Below, one piece after another: positions 1 through 13,981 of a stretch of 64,000 bases of DNA. The DNA comes from Solenopsis invicta. Lineage: Eukaryota; Arthropoda; Insecta; Hymenoptera; Formicidae. How positions within the stretch are numbered: position 1 is the stretch's first letter; every line of letters starts with the position of its first letter. A program made the translations under genes and the position numbers. The DNA lies in NCBI RefSeq assembly GCF_016802725.1, contig NC_052671.1:512501-576500 (forward strand). The letters run 5' to 3'. The notes under the pieces were generated by a model that saw only the letters and a program-made list of their open reading frames with translations, was not told the DNA's origin and did not search any database.

Positions 1-164
1 AACGTAAAACGATTGGAGTTTATTATTCCTTCTATCTCTACCTCGAAACGTTATATTATTGCTAAATTCCATATATTATTGCTAAATTTCAGTAATCTCA
101 TTCTTGATAAATTCAAGAAAAGAAGTTAATATTTTTTTATGTTTATGATATATAATTCTAGAAT

Positions 165-600
165 GCATATTCTCACCACTTCTGTTCAACATATACGTGG
201 AGAAAATATTTCAATTGCTACTAAAAGATCAAAGATCAGATATAAAAGTAAATGGAATCCGTATTAACAACCTGCGCTATGCAGATGACACAGCGATACT
301 GGCTGAGAACATCCAAGATTTACAAGCAATATTGAACACCGTCAATGTAGCAGGGAAAGAATATGGCCTCATCAGCATCAATGTAAGCAAAACCAAATTA
401 ATGTAAGGTGGCAAGCTCACGAAAATGCAAATCTCTTCTTGAATGATCAACCAATTAAAAGAGTAAATAATTTCAAATATTTAAATCTCTACACTTAACG
501 CTAAGTGAGATAACGATGGAGAGATCAAGACAAGAATAGCAGTGGCCAAGAATACCTTTACTAAGTTCAATACGTACGTACTACGTTAAGGGGTGCCTTT
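165..600 (+). pseudogene. Non-LTR retrotransposon reverse transcriptase fragment (dead LINE)
   Basis: The frame starting near 168 reads FSPLLFNIYVEKIFQ and continues into NNLRYADDTAILAENIQDL. These are the SPLLFNIY and (Y/F)ADD catalytic motifs of LINE-type reverse transcriptases. The YADD aspartates would bind the catalytic metal. A stop codon follows at about 404-406. Beyond it, pieces of the usual downstream sequence (FKYL-like, then KTRIAVAKNTFTKF-like) appear only after frame changes, so the copy is 5'-truncated and decayed. The clade (Jockey, CR1 or R1-like) cannot be settled from this fragment. It is not a host gene. Confidence 0.85.
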
Positions 601-640
601 GAATCTTAGACTCAGAGTGGTCAAATGTTATATACCTTAG

Positions 641-829
641 CAGGGTTTTACAATCGAACCAATACTGGCCCAGTACTGGACGATAACATTGAATCAACTC
701 TCGACAACCAGTACTGTCCTAGCACTTGGCCGGTCGTAAGCCAAGAATTGGCCCAATGTTATCATTCGACGTACTGGCGCAATACTGGGCCGGTTGTTTG
801 TCAGTATTGAGTCAGTATCGAAAATCCTG
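641..829. repeat. Imperfect terminal-inverted-repeat relic
   Basis: The left end begins CAGGGTTTTACAATCG and the reverse complement of the right end begins CAGGATTTTCGATACTG. Further in, both arms carry CAATACTG, GGCCCAGTA and GATAACATTG in the same order. The flanking 8-mers do not match, so no target duplication can be claimed. Probably an old MITE; short reading frames across it have no meaning. Confidence 0.5.
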
Positions 830-1559
830 TATGGGTATGGCCACTATTGTTATATGGAGTTTGAAACTTGGTCGCTCAAAGTTGTATTCCTTAACAGAAT
901 AGAAGCCTACTACTGGGATCTAGATACAACCTCCTCAAAATCATTCTCACCGGAAAGATCGAGGGCACAAACAGAGGACAAGGGCGCAAACAACACTCAT
1001 GACTCCATGCAACATCGGGAATTGGTGTGACATCTCAAAGGCTGCCACTTTATTCAAACGTACAGAAAAAGGCACGCTAAACATACGCTACGCTAAGCGT
1101 ATGGCACTATAAGAAGATATAATTCTAAATATATAATATAGAGAAAAACATTTCTAAACTTATTCTCTTGTGTTCTTCAATAAATAAACAAATGGAGACA
1201 TAATTTTCCGAAGAGTTAAAAGTAAGTAAGAACGAAGTAATATAGTTGTTAAACAGCAATATATCTGTGTGTGCTCTTATTACAAGGAAAATCTATTTGT
1301 GATAGTGTACCTATCGTTTCTTTTCTTTTATCTAAAAAATTCTATCGTTGTTTTTTCAATGCACAAAAGTAACAGGTCAATTACCCAAGTTGTCCAACGT
1401 TATCGCGTCGCGGTATACGCGACAAGATAAACCGAGGACGTCGACGCGACGCGACGCGACGCAGTCGAGTTGCCATCTTCTCTTCCCTATTACAAGATAT
1501 TGTACGACGTAATGTATCGGCTCGTTAAGTTCCAGCAGTTCCAGCGGTTCCAGCGCGCG
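830..1559. other. Intergenic, no gene recognised
   Basis: No reading frame resembles a known protein. A short GC-rich stretch near 1400-1465 has repeated CGACG units. Confidence 0.6.
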
Positions 1560-1665
1560 CGATAGATCACGGTTGACTCCGTCGCTCCCTCATCCTCCAA
1601 CCCTCATCCCCCATTCCCCATCGCCGGCCGAGATTTCTCATACCAGTGCCAAACCACTATACGAT

Positions 1666-1703
<38 letters not shown>

Positions 1704-2330
1704 CACCCTTATTGTCGGGAGTGTTTCAAATGCGAATGTAATATTCGCGTACCATTAACCCCGAACATGTGTAGGGCGTAATCGTTTCAACCCCGAGCAG
1801 CCCTTCTATATGGAGCGTCTCGCGAGAAGGGGGTGCAAAAGGAGCGAGTAGGGGCGAGAGCAGCAGCGATTCCGTAAACCCCAAACAAACGCACGCGCGC
1901 GTGCGACGTTCGATGCTCCTCTGGGTAGTCCGATAACAATCGGTACGCGAGCAACATTGTCGACTTTACGACGACAAGCGAGCGAGCGAGTGAGCAAGGG
2001 AGCGAGGGAGCGAGAGTTTTCCTGGACAACCCAACCGCATTCAAGTGCGAGTGCGAGCACGAGCGCTAGTGCGCGTCGCGCCGCGCCGCGCCGCGCCGCG
2101 CCGCCTTTCTTTCGACATCTGGCACGATTCGCATTCAACCAACCAAACCGCGAGCAGCTCTCGTGCTCCCGCCTCCGTGTACGCTTCGATGTCCTATCTA
2201 CCTATCCTGACCTTTCGCTCGGTGCGCTCTACGAACGACGCGTTCGCGGTGTACATTCGCCACAGGAATCGAGCCAAAAGCGGCTCAATCTCGCAGGATG
2301 ACGAAAGGAACCAGTAGCGAGCTGCGAGTT
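1560..2330. other. CpG-rich block without a recognisable gene
   Basis: GC and CpG content rise sharply, with a (CT)n run at about 1667-1696 and CGCCG repeats near 2076-2103. Overlapping frames on both strands are Arg/Ala/Ser-rich and low-complexity, typical of GC-rich non-coding DNA. It could be a promoter or 5' UTR of a gene whose coding exons lie elsewhere. Confidence 0.5.
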
Positions 2331-3312
2331 CACTGTTTGGAAGGCGATAACCGACCAAAGAAAAATAAAACAGCAGGAAATCTATTTCCAATGGTAATAA
2401 GTGTCTATAATATGTCTACATAATGTAGATTTACGTACCGCCCAATAGTAAATAACCGGAAAATTTTCTTTCACTAATCAAATATATTAAATATAATTAT
2501 ATTTTTTGTATATTCTCTCAGTATCAATTTACATATTAAACATTAAAACATTTTTTATAGATATATGTCTGTGTCAAAACGTGGTAATTATTTAATATCT
2601 TTCTTAGTAATTAAATATATGAAAAATTATAAAAAGTTTTAAACAAAATCTCATGATATCAATTTTTAAAACTATCTTTTTAACACTTTTTTTTACATAT
2701 TTATTAATTTTTTCTAACTTTAACATGTCGTTTGTATTTATAGGGCATTTAACGTAACAATTCGAACAGTTTTTGAGACGTTTACGATAGTTTAAAGAAA
2801 AAGGTTAAAAAAATGAGTATATTTCTCTATTTCATGTAAGCTACAACTTTTGATATAAAATCAAGGTTACTTGTAATTTTTTAAATTGAATTATTTACAC
2901 ATTTTTTTCTTAATATTGTATGAATCTGAAACAAATTCAACACACTCTATCGAAAATCATTTTTATTAATGTTTTATGTTGTTTTATTGGTTTTATTAAC
3001 ACACATAAACATTCCTCAACAAAGAAAAAGTGTAACTTATGTAAATAAATTTTATTTATTTTATGAATATTTAACGTCAAATTTGCAATTCGTTAAATTT
3101 TGTTAAATATGTAATTTGTTAAAAACAGCAAAACTTTGTGTTGTAGAAGACAAGCAATTTGTGCATATGCTTACATAAGTTACAGTTTTTTCTTTATTGA
3201 TGGATGTTTATGACAGATATGTGTATCAATAAAATTAATAAAACACCAAGTAACATTCTCGATAGTTTATTAAATTTGTTTTAAGGATTATTATAATATT
3301 TTGAAAAAATTG
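2331..3312. other. AT-rich intergenic DNA, nothing recognised
   Basis: Strongly AT-rich with poly-A/T runs and frequent stops in all frames. Confidence 0.6.
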
Positions 3313-4199
3313 TAGAGGAGAAGAGGGTATTATGGCTACTGTCGACAATATGGCTACCTCTATTATTTCCGTTATTAGCTGACGTATTTTAACAATTGCT
3401 TATGGAGTTATTCGGTTAGTAGCCCACCGTTTTTTAGTGATGCTAATCTGCCAATACATAATGACTGACAATTGTTCTAAGGCATTTTTACTTTTGAGCA
3501 CTTGTAAACTTTTTCAAGATACACTTTTAACCTTTAATTACATACACAGCTTTCTCATTATTCTTAAACTCGAGTGTATTATTACACGAAGGTACATACA
3601 CTCGAGTGTTTTTTTGTTATTTAACTTTTTATTCGGCCGTATACATTTCGAGTTATACAAAGTTAAAAAAATAACACGGAATTTTGTTAATATGGTTTTT
3701 TAAGTGAAATTTTTATATTGAAATATTTCTTTGATAAATCGATTATTATTCTAAAAAGCGGTGTTTAGAAACATTAGAGACATTATTTTATACTTGTTGT
3801 TTAATGTCAAACAGGGATAAAATAATATTTTTAATAAAATTTTTAATGGTTTGTCTAAAGCTTCTGAACGCAGAAAAAATTCTAAACAATGGAAAATTAA
3901 AAATATATAATTTTGTAACAAGGTACTGTGTTTCTTTTAAACTAAACCAATTTTTTTTTAATTATTTTTATGGATAGCCATATTATAACCATTTTTTTTC
4001 TTCCACCGATTATGCAGTGCATTAGATTTTTATAAATCACGTTCTAAATAATAAATATTTCATTACTTTGAGTCTAGAATCTGTCAAACAACACTCTGAC
4101 GAATATAATCGTTCAAGTTCCAATCGAAAATATTAATTATAAACAAAGTTATTCAATAAAATGAAAATGGGTGCCATATTATCCTTTTCTTCTTTACTA
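3313..4199 (+). mobile_element. MITE family A, copy 1 (TA-flanked, ~24-bp TIR)
   Basis: First of three long, similar copies in this window (others at 34573-35387 and 53419-54227), all in the same orientation. The left end reads TAGAGGAGAAGAGGGTATTA; the right end, reverse-complemented, is a diverged form of the same sequence. The copies share the interior closely, including ATGACTGACAATTGTTCTAA and CACTCGAGTGTTTTTTTGTT. The short frame shared by the copies (CSKAFLLLSTCK) has no transposase motif. This copy is longer than the other two. TA flanks and internal non-coding sequence suggest a non-autonomous Tc1/mariner-type element. Confidence 0.75.
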
Positions 4200-6179
4200 T
4201 TAAAAAAATTATAGATGATTTCAATGTTTTATTTTTAAAAAATTTTCAATTTTATTACAGTGTAAGTTGTAGCCTGCATGAAAGAGATGAATGTTCACTT
4301 TTTTTAAAACTATCGTAAGCAGTTTTAAAAATTGTGCGTATTATATTACGCTGAACAGCCTGTATATGAATATCATTGAGAAAATTGTATTTATAATGAA
4401 ATGCAAAATGTTTCATGATCACTTAAATTGAAGAATTAGAAATATTAAAAAAAGATTCTTTTAGATATTAATTATCAAAGTAATTAAAATTTAAAGCAAA
4501 TGGATTATAACTCACTTGTCAGTAACAATTCATTTTACATTAATAAAATTTTAAATTTAATTTTATATTACAAAAATATTTAATATTACCTATTAGAATT
4601 TGACATTAAACAATATTTCAAAATGGTGAATTATAATTTATTTGCGTTTAAATTTAATCACTTAGATAATTAATGCCTAAAAAAAATCTCTTTTTTAAAA
4701 TATTCTTTAATTGGTTATGGAACATTTTGTATTCAATATCTTTCAGTTACTTTTGTAGTATAATATGACTATAATTTTCTCCTATGATATTCTTATTAAA
4801 AAAATAACCAAATACTAATTTTTATTAGAAAAGGTGTTATTAAAAGCAAGTTGCTTTTATGTAAATTGTGTGTAGGGCATACATTGTACGACTACTAAAT
4901 TTAATTCTTATAATTGATCGCACATAAGCATATATTTAAATACATGTGTAGCGTAATAGATTTATGCGATAAATAAAGATTTAAAACGTAATCAAATATT
5001 TTATCTGACGTCAGTCAGACGCTGGAACTTGCTCTTTAAAATTACTCTGGTAGCATGACATCCCAACTATATATAATAAAGTATTCGCTTTACATACAAA
5101 ACGTCATGTAGACACGAACGAGCGTGTGAATAGAGAAAGGTTCGAAGGGTGAATCGCATTAAGGACTAAAGGCTCGTGCCCTAGACGAAATGTATTATAA
5201 GTAACGAACATACATTTTTCTTGTTTAAATAAAACATAAAAATGGAGGCATCTTCATCGGGTGAAAAATATCTTTAAATATCTTTAAACCTCTTTACACG
5301 TCAATTTCTCAAAATATTACGAGATCGCTATAATTAATTCAAATTACTCGAATCATTGACATAATTAAATAAAATTTGATCGACGTACAAGCGATAATTG
5401 TCTAACTGAAATATCATCTTGAATAAAATAAACCGCAATACAATATTTGTCAAAAGTTATTTAAAATAAAGGAGAAAGAAGTAGGCAGTAAGAATACTGG
5501 TATGATAAGAATGCAGAGAGCAAAGGAGAATTTTTGTTAAACAACAACAAGATCAAAATGAGATAACAATAAATTATAAATTAAAATATAAAAATTAAAA
5601 TAACAAATATAAGCTTGAATAAAATTATAATAATAATATACATAGGGGAAAAGAGAGGAAAAGCAGAAATAAGATAGGTGCGCGATATAAGTAAGCACAT
5701 CGGTTGTAATATTCTATTATACGTATTTTAAATTTCATAAATATAAAATTTTCAATATACAAATTGCGTTGATATATGACGAGTATGATACATTTTTACA
5801 TTACGTCAAAGATCTCGCGCACATTCATAAAAGTGTTTAATTTTTAGGTATTAGGTATTATATTTTTTTATTTTTTTATTTACGTTTTAAAACGTTTGAA
5901 GGTGTTAAGATGTTTCATCTTTAAAAGTATTTAAAAAACGGAGACAAAAATAAAACATTTTAATATCTCGTTGTATGAATAATGTACAACAATACAAACA
6001 GCCTAAATCTTATTGTGGACTATACGGTAGTTAATTCAGACACGATGCGCCGATACTATTCGTCACATAGCCGAGCCGAATCAACACTCGACGTGTTTCG
6101 ACGATATAAAATATGCTACTCTGTAGACACTCTCCACGGGGGCCGGAGCGAGCGTGGAGCGGCGATCCCACAATATTAA
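4200..6179. other. AT-rich intergenic DNA, nothing recognised
   Basis: No reading frame resembles a known protein and no structured repeat stands out. Confidence 0.6.
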
Positions 6180-6519
6180 TAAACCCTCTCTCCTTCGAAC
6201 CGCTCCGAGGCTCTCTCGCCTATCTTTCGGTCCTTTTTTCGGGTGAGCCTCGGTAAAAGGGGCCACGCCGTGCCGAAACGAGAATGAGCGACCAAGACTT
6301 CCAGACAGCGTGGCTCTGGCTTGGTCACAGGTGTGCCTTCGGGCGCGTTCGCTTCGGCTATTCGCTCACACACGCTCGCACACGCTCACACACGCACCCC
6401 CAAGTATGCGTGTGTCCAAAAAGCCATTACTTGTTCAACGTTACCGTTCAACGAGTGTCTTTCTTCGTCGTAGTTTTCATCCACGACTTGGTATCGATTT
6501 TTACTTGGATTTTTAACAT

Positions 6520-6563
<44 letters not shown>

Positions 6564-7149
6564 CCCCTCCCCCTTTACACCGCATCGCATCGCAACGCAC
6601 CGCATCGCACCGCATCGCACCGCATCGCACCGTTTCGAATTCGTCGCGAAATTTGGCCGCGAGCGCCGAAGCGGTTAGCCCTTTTAGCTCGGATTGGAAC
6701 GCGGCGCGGCGCGGCGCAGAGCGGAGCGGACAACAAAAGCGGCGTTAAAGCATTCGGTCCGTCGGCAATTTTTTCTGGTTCGATTTTGCGGCGGAGGCAC
6801 CTCTCGCGGTGAGGAATTCCATCCATCAGTCGGGCCTAGATTACACCGCGTTAGTTACAGAAAGAAAGAAAGAGAGAAAGAGAGAGAAAGAGTGGAAGAA
6901 GGGTGAAGAGCGGAGCAGCGCGGCGTGCGCGTGTACATTGGATACGTAGGTGTGTGTATGCGAGAGATGGAGTGTTTCAAGGGTGTTGAGGGGGCGAAGG
7001 AGGCCCGAATAGAGGTAAAGAGAAACTGGCCCTGGCTGGAGTACCTTAAGGCTAGACGCGGCGGCGGCGGCCGAGGGAACGAAATGGGCGCGAATGCGGC
7101 CGTGGAACAAAGAGAGGCGCGCGGAAAGAGGAAGAGAAGGTAAACGAGA

Positions 7150-7180
<31 letters not shown>

Positions 7181-7570
7181 GATAGCGCGAGAAACCGAGA
7201 GAGGAGAAACGCTCTTGGGATTCAGGTGTTGATGACCAGACACCGCGCCAGCGCGAGAAGCAGCAACGAAGAAGGCGGCAGAAGCAACGCGCCGCACCGG
7301 CGGTGGCTGAAGGCGGGATGCCTTTCATCTTTTCATCTTTGTCTTCTATCTCCGAGGCTCTCTCGCACATCTTTCCGGCCGAAGCACGGCCTAGAGGCTG
7401 CTTCCTCCTCGCCTCCTCGCCTCCTCGCCACCCGACGCCTCGACCGCGCATCTCTCAAGCCGAAAACCCCGCAGCGGGAGCTCTCCTCGCGATTCCTACG
7501 CATTTCCTAGATGTCCACTTTGGCAAATCGTTTCTTTCACGAGCAATCCAGCAATCGTCAAACTAGCCAC
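6180..7570. other. Second CpG-rich block with microsatellites, no recognisable gene
   Basis: GC-rich, CpG-rich DNA containing a (CT)n run at about 6522-6558, a 10-bp tandem repeat (CGCATCGCAC) at about 6581-6632, and purine-rich GA runs at about 6857-6900 and 7155-7182. All long frames are Arg/Ser low-complexity and overlap on both strands. It lies 6.4 kb downstream of FoxB, so it may be an unannotated promoter, non-coding RNA or regulatory island. Confidence 0.5.
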
Positions 7571-8986
7571 GCGCGCACTGCTCCGGAAGCCAATTTTACA
7601 TATTTTATCGCTTTGAATGACGTGTTCGTCTTGACCCGCGCCTCACACTCTGTCAACTGCCACGCGTTCAACTATTTATAACAAGATACAAAATTATTAT
7701 TTAAAATATCATATTGATGAATAAAAAGTATTAAATCTACAAAATTGGAATTTTGCATATTTATTTATGCGATTTTTTTCGCGCGCGCACGCGAAAAACT
7801 GAAATGTAAGCTTTTGTCATGTTTTTTTTTATTTTTTTTTCACTTTTCTATATGTGATTTAATTGGAATCAATTTTCCTCCAAATTATTTGTCACTTATC
7901 ATATTTGTTACAAAAATCAAAGCATGCATAATTAACATGCGCAAAGAAAAGAACTGATGCTGTTGATTCAACATTGGAAAGATTTTGTTAATTCATTAAC
8001 AGTATTAATGATACAAAAAGAATAAAAGTAAATACAAAGATAAATATATAGTTGAATCAACTACATATAGTATATTAAAGTCAACCCGTGATTCGGCGTT
8101 TAATTGAATCAAACTACATTTCACAATTCATATTATGGCATTTTTTCTCAGTGTATGATTCTCTCTTTATATTATAAAAAGAGAGAAGATCTAAAAGGAA
8201 GAGGATTAATTGAGAAAAATGTAAACGTAAAAATATTATAGGTTGAATCAAGTCTATGACAGAAATCTAAATAGAATCGAACGTATCGCAGTTTACGAAG
8301 AAAGTTATCTCGCGCATTCGAGATGGAAGAAATCCCGCGAGAGAATGTACTCACGAGGATACTCGCGTTACGCTACAAAAGATCGAGAGGTTGGCCGTGG
8401 CGTGCTACGGCGAAATTAGCCGAATTCTCCTTCTTCGTCGAATCATTTGAGGTTTCCGTTGCTTCCGTTGCGCCTTTTGTTTACTCGCAAACGCGAAAGC
8501 GCAACGAACTCTTCGCGTACAATGCAGATCCAATATATATGTACAACGGGCATGAAATTTGGACACGCAGCAGTTTAAGGCTGTTTTAGACGATATCAAA
8601 TAATTTTGAGGTCAATATCAAATATATCTCTCAAATGTATCTTATATCTACCTGGCTAGGCTATATGTCTACAGCTGTATTTTAAGTATTTAAACAGCTT
8701 ATTATTAAACGAGATAATTATACGTTACAGTTTATTAAAATGTTGAAATATGCCATGTATCATGCGTATGATGTATCATGTATTACATAGACTGTTGAAA
8801 ATCTGAATTTAAATCTAAACGCGAAAATATTATTAATTTATAATTTTTTAAATCAATTTTCTGAAAAAGAAGCTTCCGATAAAAAAATTTTATTTTACAT
8901 TTATTATAAATTTTTGTGGATAAAAGTATTTTTTTATATCACGGGATTGATTTGGTCAAGGATATATATAATATCGGCTTGATATT

Positions 8987-9032
<46 letters not shown>

Positions 9033-10011
9033 TATCATTAATTACTTGCAATAATACAATTAGCAATATCTTTGAACAAGAAATTTGTATCAATAACTTA
9101 CAATAAACGTTTGTACCTGTAAAATAAGCATTGACTTAAAGGCCATCACTAAAAGCTGCGACGTTTGGAGCAGCCTTTATCCCGCTTCTCAGCCCGCTCA
9201 GCCGGAATGTTTGCTTAGTAACGAGTACGTTTCGTCGATTTGCACAATACACCGAGTATTATTACTAAATCACGTAGCACGGCCACGTTGCTTTCAATAA
9301 AAGACAAATAGGTTGCAAAAGGTGAGCGGAATAAGAAGTGAAAAAGAGCGAAGGTAACGAAAGGATTAAAGGCAGAAAGGTAATTCTCCGTTTGTCTCGT
9401 TTTATCTCATGGTCGGCACGTACGCCGCCGTACGCCTTCGATCCTCCGGCTTCGTTGTTTTTCTTCTTTGTATGAATTTGCTCGAAGCCTTGTTAAGCCT
9501 TTGCTTTTGGCCCGCGTTATAATGGCACAAATAATGATCCGCGCGAGAACCCACATTCATAATCTGCCACTAATCTAATCGTGTAATTGACTGACTTGCA
9601 TTTTTCGATTCTCTCGCACGTGCTTTGGTTTCCTTTAAAATTCAGACGAATATAGGCATGCGCTCTTTTCTAATTTCATCTCATTTATTTATTCATGAAT
9701 AAAGGAGACAGACGCAACGAAATTGTGCATCACAAAACTCGTTTAAACATACGTATACGTATACAATAGAGCGTTCGAATAATTATTGACACAGTGCTCG
9801 TGATTAAGTAGAGCGAATTAAAGAGAACAAAAAAACTTTGATATCATTTTACGATTTTCGCAACGGTTAACGGGAAATTAATTGATGAAGATTTGCGAAT
9901 CAGCGTGCGTCCGCAGTTTAGCGTTTTGATTTTTTAGCGCGCGGCGAGATAGTAGAGGGAGCGCTCTGTAAACAACAATGTGCCAACTGTGCATAGTCAC
10001 TGTTATATATG

Positions 10012-10049
<38 letters not shown>

Positions 10050-11171
10050 CCGCACATAATTTACATTTTTATTAATAATTTCTATTTATTTTCTTTAATA
10101 AAAAAAATGTTTGGCCGAAGGAACAATGTGAAAAATTTGTCAATTTAGAAAAATTGCGTATGAGAGAAATTGCGTTACTTAAAATTAAACCTTTTTACAA
10201 TTTACAAAAATAATGTACTAGAAGAATTTTGAAGTAACTAATTTCATTTCTCGACTCTGATTTACTCTCTATTCTTATTGTAATTTTTTATATTTCCAAG
10301 CTACTTTAATCTTGCCTGCGAAGCAGGTTGAAGAAGTAGATATCACACCATCGCGCGATCGTCTTATCTAAATATTTTACGACGTGTACACGGTCAGTGC
10401 ACGCTAAATATCGAACTGCAGCTAGTTGACGTAAACCGAACTACCGCTAGTTCAAGTGACCTCTAGGCGAGAAACTATACCTATCTACCTACCAACTTGT
10501 TTGCCGAGCACTGCCTTTAACGAGCTTTATTAACGATAATCGATTCGCGTACTTGTAGAGCGTAACGATTGATCATACGAGGTCGATGCGCCGCGCCGTC
10601 GCGCCACACCGCGCCGCGCCGTTGTGAATGCTATCGCGACTGCTTTGTCCATAAATCGTTCTCAATGGAAAGTAATAATGGCGCTCTATCGTGTCTCCAT
10701 TATTTAGCCGCTTATAACGGTCGCCCGCACCGCTCTCGCAATCTCTCGATATCGCTTTATTTTGCTTCCACTTTGGTTATTCTGAAATTGAAATTTCAGG
10801 GATCCTCTTGACTCCTCTCTCGCGATAGTCTCGTTGCAATCTGATCCAACGATTAAACGTTTACTGCCCATTTTCACCAATATAGATTAACTTTGATCTC
10901 TGTTTAACTCTTAACCTTTTTTAGTTCTGAGAATTAGAAAAAGATTTAGATTTATTTATGGACTTAAGGAATATGACGAAAATAGCGTGCGTACATTATC
11001 GGTAATATTTTCAATTATTATATTTATTTATATCATTTTTTATATCGAATGATACAAGTATCATACTTTACTTGTATCAATTGCAACGAATGTTGCAAAT
11101 CTTTGATAAAAGTTTCCAAAGTCGCGGATTTAATTGAATTTATTCGAAAGATGCACACAAAAAAAGCACGC

Positions 11172-11211
<40 letters not shown>

Positions 11212-13981
11212 AAATTTGTAATTCGTAATTCTTTCTCTATGTTATTGATTATTTATGACACGACAGGAAATGTTCGATATCAAGAATTATTACGAGTACA
11301 AGGAGTCTCGGCATTTTCTGTCCTATTCTTCTTAAATATATCGTAGGACGCCCGGACGCAACGAGACCCACCAACGAGCGTGACTCGCTGAGGTAGTCCT
11401 TATTAAATCTTCCCCGTCTCCATTAGAGGCAGAAATTACGGATAATCCTTTTTATTACGCACGCTACACGGACTCCCATGGAAAGAGAGCGCAGAAAGAG
11501 GCAACCGGTACGTTAAAGAAAAAAAAAAAGTCGGGATGGGTCGCGGCCACGGTTCGACGCGGCATGGTGGTCCGCGCTTCCCATTCCCGACAACAAAGCG
11601 CTTTTAAACAATCTCCATTGTACCCGTAATCCCGAGCCATGCGTGAAATCAACACGTTTTTCCACTTAATTGACAAACACACGCCTCTCCGTCCATGTGT
11701 TCCCGGCGAGCGCCCACCAAACATGACTTGTATCAGTAACATATTTCAAGTATAACGAGTAACATAATAATGTTACTTCAACTGAGCCCCCTCTCCCCCC
11801 ACCCTCTCAGCCACCTTTCAAGCCGAAAGGACGGATTTTATAGTAGGTAGTATATTTCACTATTCTCTTAGTTTTAGTTGCCTTGAAATATGTCGTGCTA
11901 CAAGAAATTCTGGAATTAAAGGCTCTTAAAAAAATTCGCAAATTTACTAAAATTCTGATATTTCCAGAGAGAGATTGAAATTAAGCGCTTGAATTTTTCT
12001 CACAATATAAGTTTCTTAAAATCAATTCCAGCTTAACGATTCCTATGTAAAATATATACATGTAAGAAAGGAATATTATAAATGCATATACAGAATAACT
12101 TGGGAGAATTGACCTGTGAAATTCACTGAAGAAATTAAAATTCATAAATTACTCCAATCATATGAAAGATTCAAATTGGTAATTCTTGGTAAATAACAAG
12201 GTAGGTAGAGGGTAGAACATAGAGGGTAAGAATAAAAAATACTCATGTGAATATCGTTATTCTACGTATATACAATAATTTATTTCGCTACGAATCGTTT
12301 CTACATTTACAAATCGTTTTTGCTCGAGCGAGTACGAGTACAGAATATAGATGGATGCGACAATGCACAAATGTAACGAGCAGCCTCTTGTTTTAAGAAA
12401 TGCAAGGCTTATAATTTAATCAACGGCACATTACGCAAGAAAACGCACTTGGTATTCCACGAAAATCTGACGATATCATAACGATGCAGTTTTAAATTTT
12501 ACAGATTTAATACCGAGACTATTAATTGGACATATTTTTATAAAAAAAATATCAAGTACCTTTGTATCTATTTTTTGACAGTAAAACGTATGGCTGTTTT
12601 AAGAATTTTCTTTAAAGAGTTTCACGTTATAAAAATAATTTACGATGTAAATCTTAATCTACTTTTCAAACCAGTGTGATTGGTTTGCCTAAAATTCAAT
12701 TATTAATAAGTTAGTTATATTAACCTATAAATATATTTACATTTTTACAAAAAGGACAGAATAAATACGTGAGCAAGGTATATGTTTGCTGTTTGCTTCA
12801 TGGTTTGCATCATAAAAAATAAATAGCACGTGGTGTTTTTTCTATACAATTATTCCCGCAAAGCGCGTGCGTCGAAAAGAAGACTTTTTCAATCGATGAT
12901 AATTAAAACCGGCACTTTTTGTTTCTTTTATACAAAATATCCCAATTAATAGTTACACAGCACAAAAGAAACACACTCTTTGAAATACATATTGACATAT
13001 GAATCTCAAAGTCAGCTTCATATTGTTACTTATATTTTTGCGCCAAACCTAACATCGGTATAGCTGTGCTCGCGCCCGCGCCCGCGCCCGTGTCCGCGCC
13101 TGCGCCTAATCGTTTAGAGATCGTCTAATTAGTTAATTATGTAGGCGAAACTTTGTTCGAGCGATAATTATTATTTTTGTGCACAACGTCGCGCGCTGCC
13201 GTCGATTCGGGGTATTACGGTTGATAACAATCAATTTTTTGCGCTCATGCGATAGCCGTAAATTATGAATAACTCTAGCTAACTGCTCAGCGGACAGTTT
13301 GTAAGTTTAGAGAGAGAGAGAGAGAGATTGTGACCAAGCGATTCTCGCGAGGCGCGAAACAAAAACCCATATCAGCGAGCAAAGACCTCCCGATAAAAGG
13401 ATGGCCTTTACGAAACGAGGAACTAACATTTTGTCTACGATGTCTCCCTATATCTGCATCGCGTCGATTCGCGTCGATTCGCGTCGACTCATAGTAAATT
13501 GGACAAAAAAGATGGCAGCATTTTGCACGTCCAATCGATTGCATCGCGATCATCTCGTTGCCATGGAATAAGACAGTGTCGATTTCGCGCGAGACGTCAA
13601 TAGTAAATAGAAATTCTGCGGATTTCCTTTAAATACATTTCGCACCTTCGCTTACCTAAGAAAATCTGACGAAAATTCTTCATACGTTTCTAAATAGAAT
13701 TTGGTACGGGTATACGACTGCCATGGTCCGATTTAGGCATAGCTGTAACAGCGCGTGGCGCGAACCATATTCTCTCTCATCTCTTCGCGCAAAAGATATC
13801 GGATAAATGAAGGTGGAATGTACACGCAAACGGCACAAACACATTCGGGGGACGCGGTAGAGCTGTTGAAAGCACGCTCGGAATCTTTGAGAAAACAAAC
13901 TTCTTTAAACGTCTTCGAGACGCGTTACGAACTCACGCGTCATTCAACTAAGCCTTTCGACGACGAGACAACGAAGAAAGT
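7571..13981. other. Gene-poor intergenic DNA downstream of FoxB
   Basis: AT-rich with scattered CpG-rich patches. It carries (CT)n at about 8995-9028, (TG)n at about 10016-10046, (TA)n at about 11172-11205, a GCCCGC hexamer repeat near 13072-13107, and a CGCGTCGATT repeat near 13458-13490. No coding exon was recognised on either strand. The 3' UTR of FoxB should lie in the upper part of this interval. Confidence 0.55.

Noticed and set aside
3437..3703. 88-codon frame repeated in the copies at 34695 and 53596
   Set aside because: It is internal sequence of MITE family A, varies in length by frameshift between copies, and has no transposase motif.
6284..7451. Several long frames on both strands of the CpG-rich block
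   Set aside because: Arg/Ser/Leu low-complexity produced by CT/GA and CGCATCG repeats; no splice or family support.
13287..13898. Frames on both strands just beyond the FoxB stop
   Set aside because: No similarity or splice signals; likely 3' UTR or flank.
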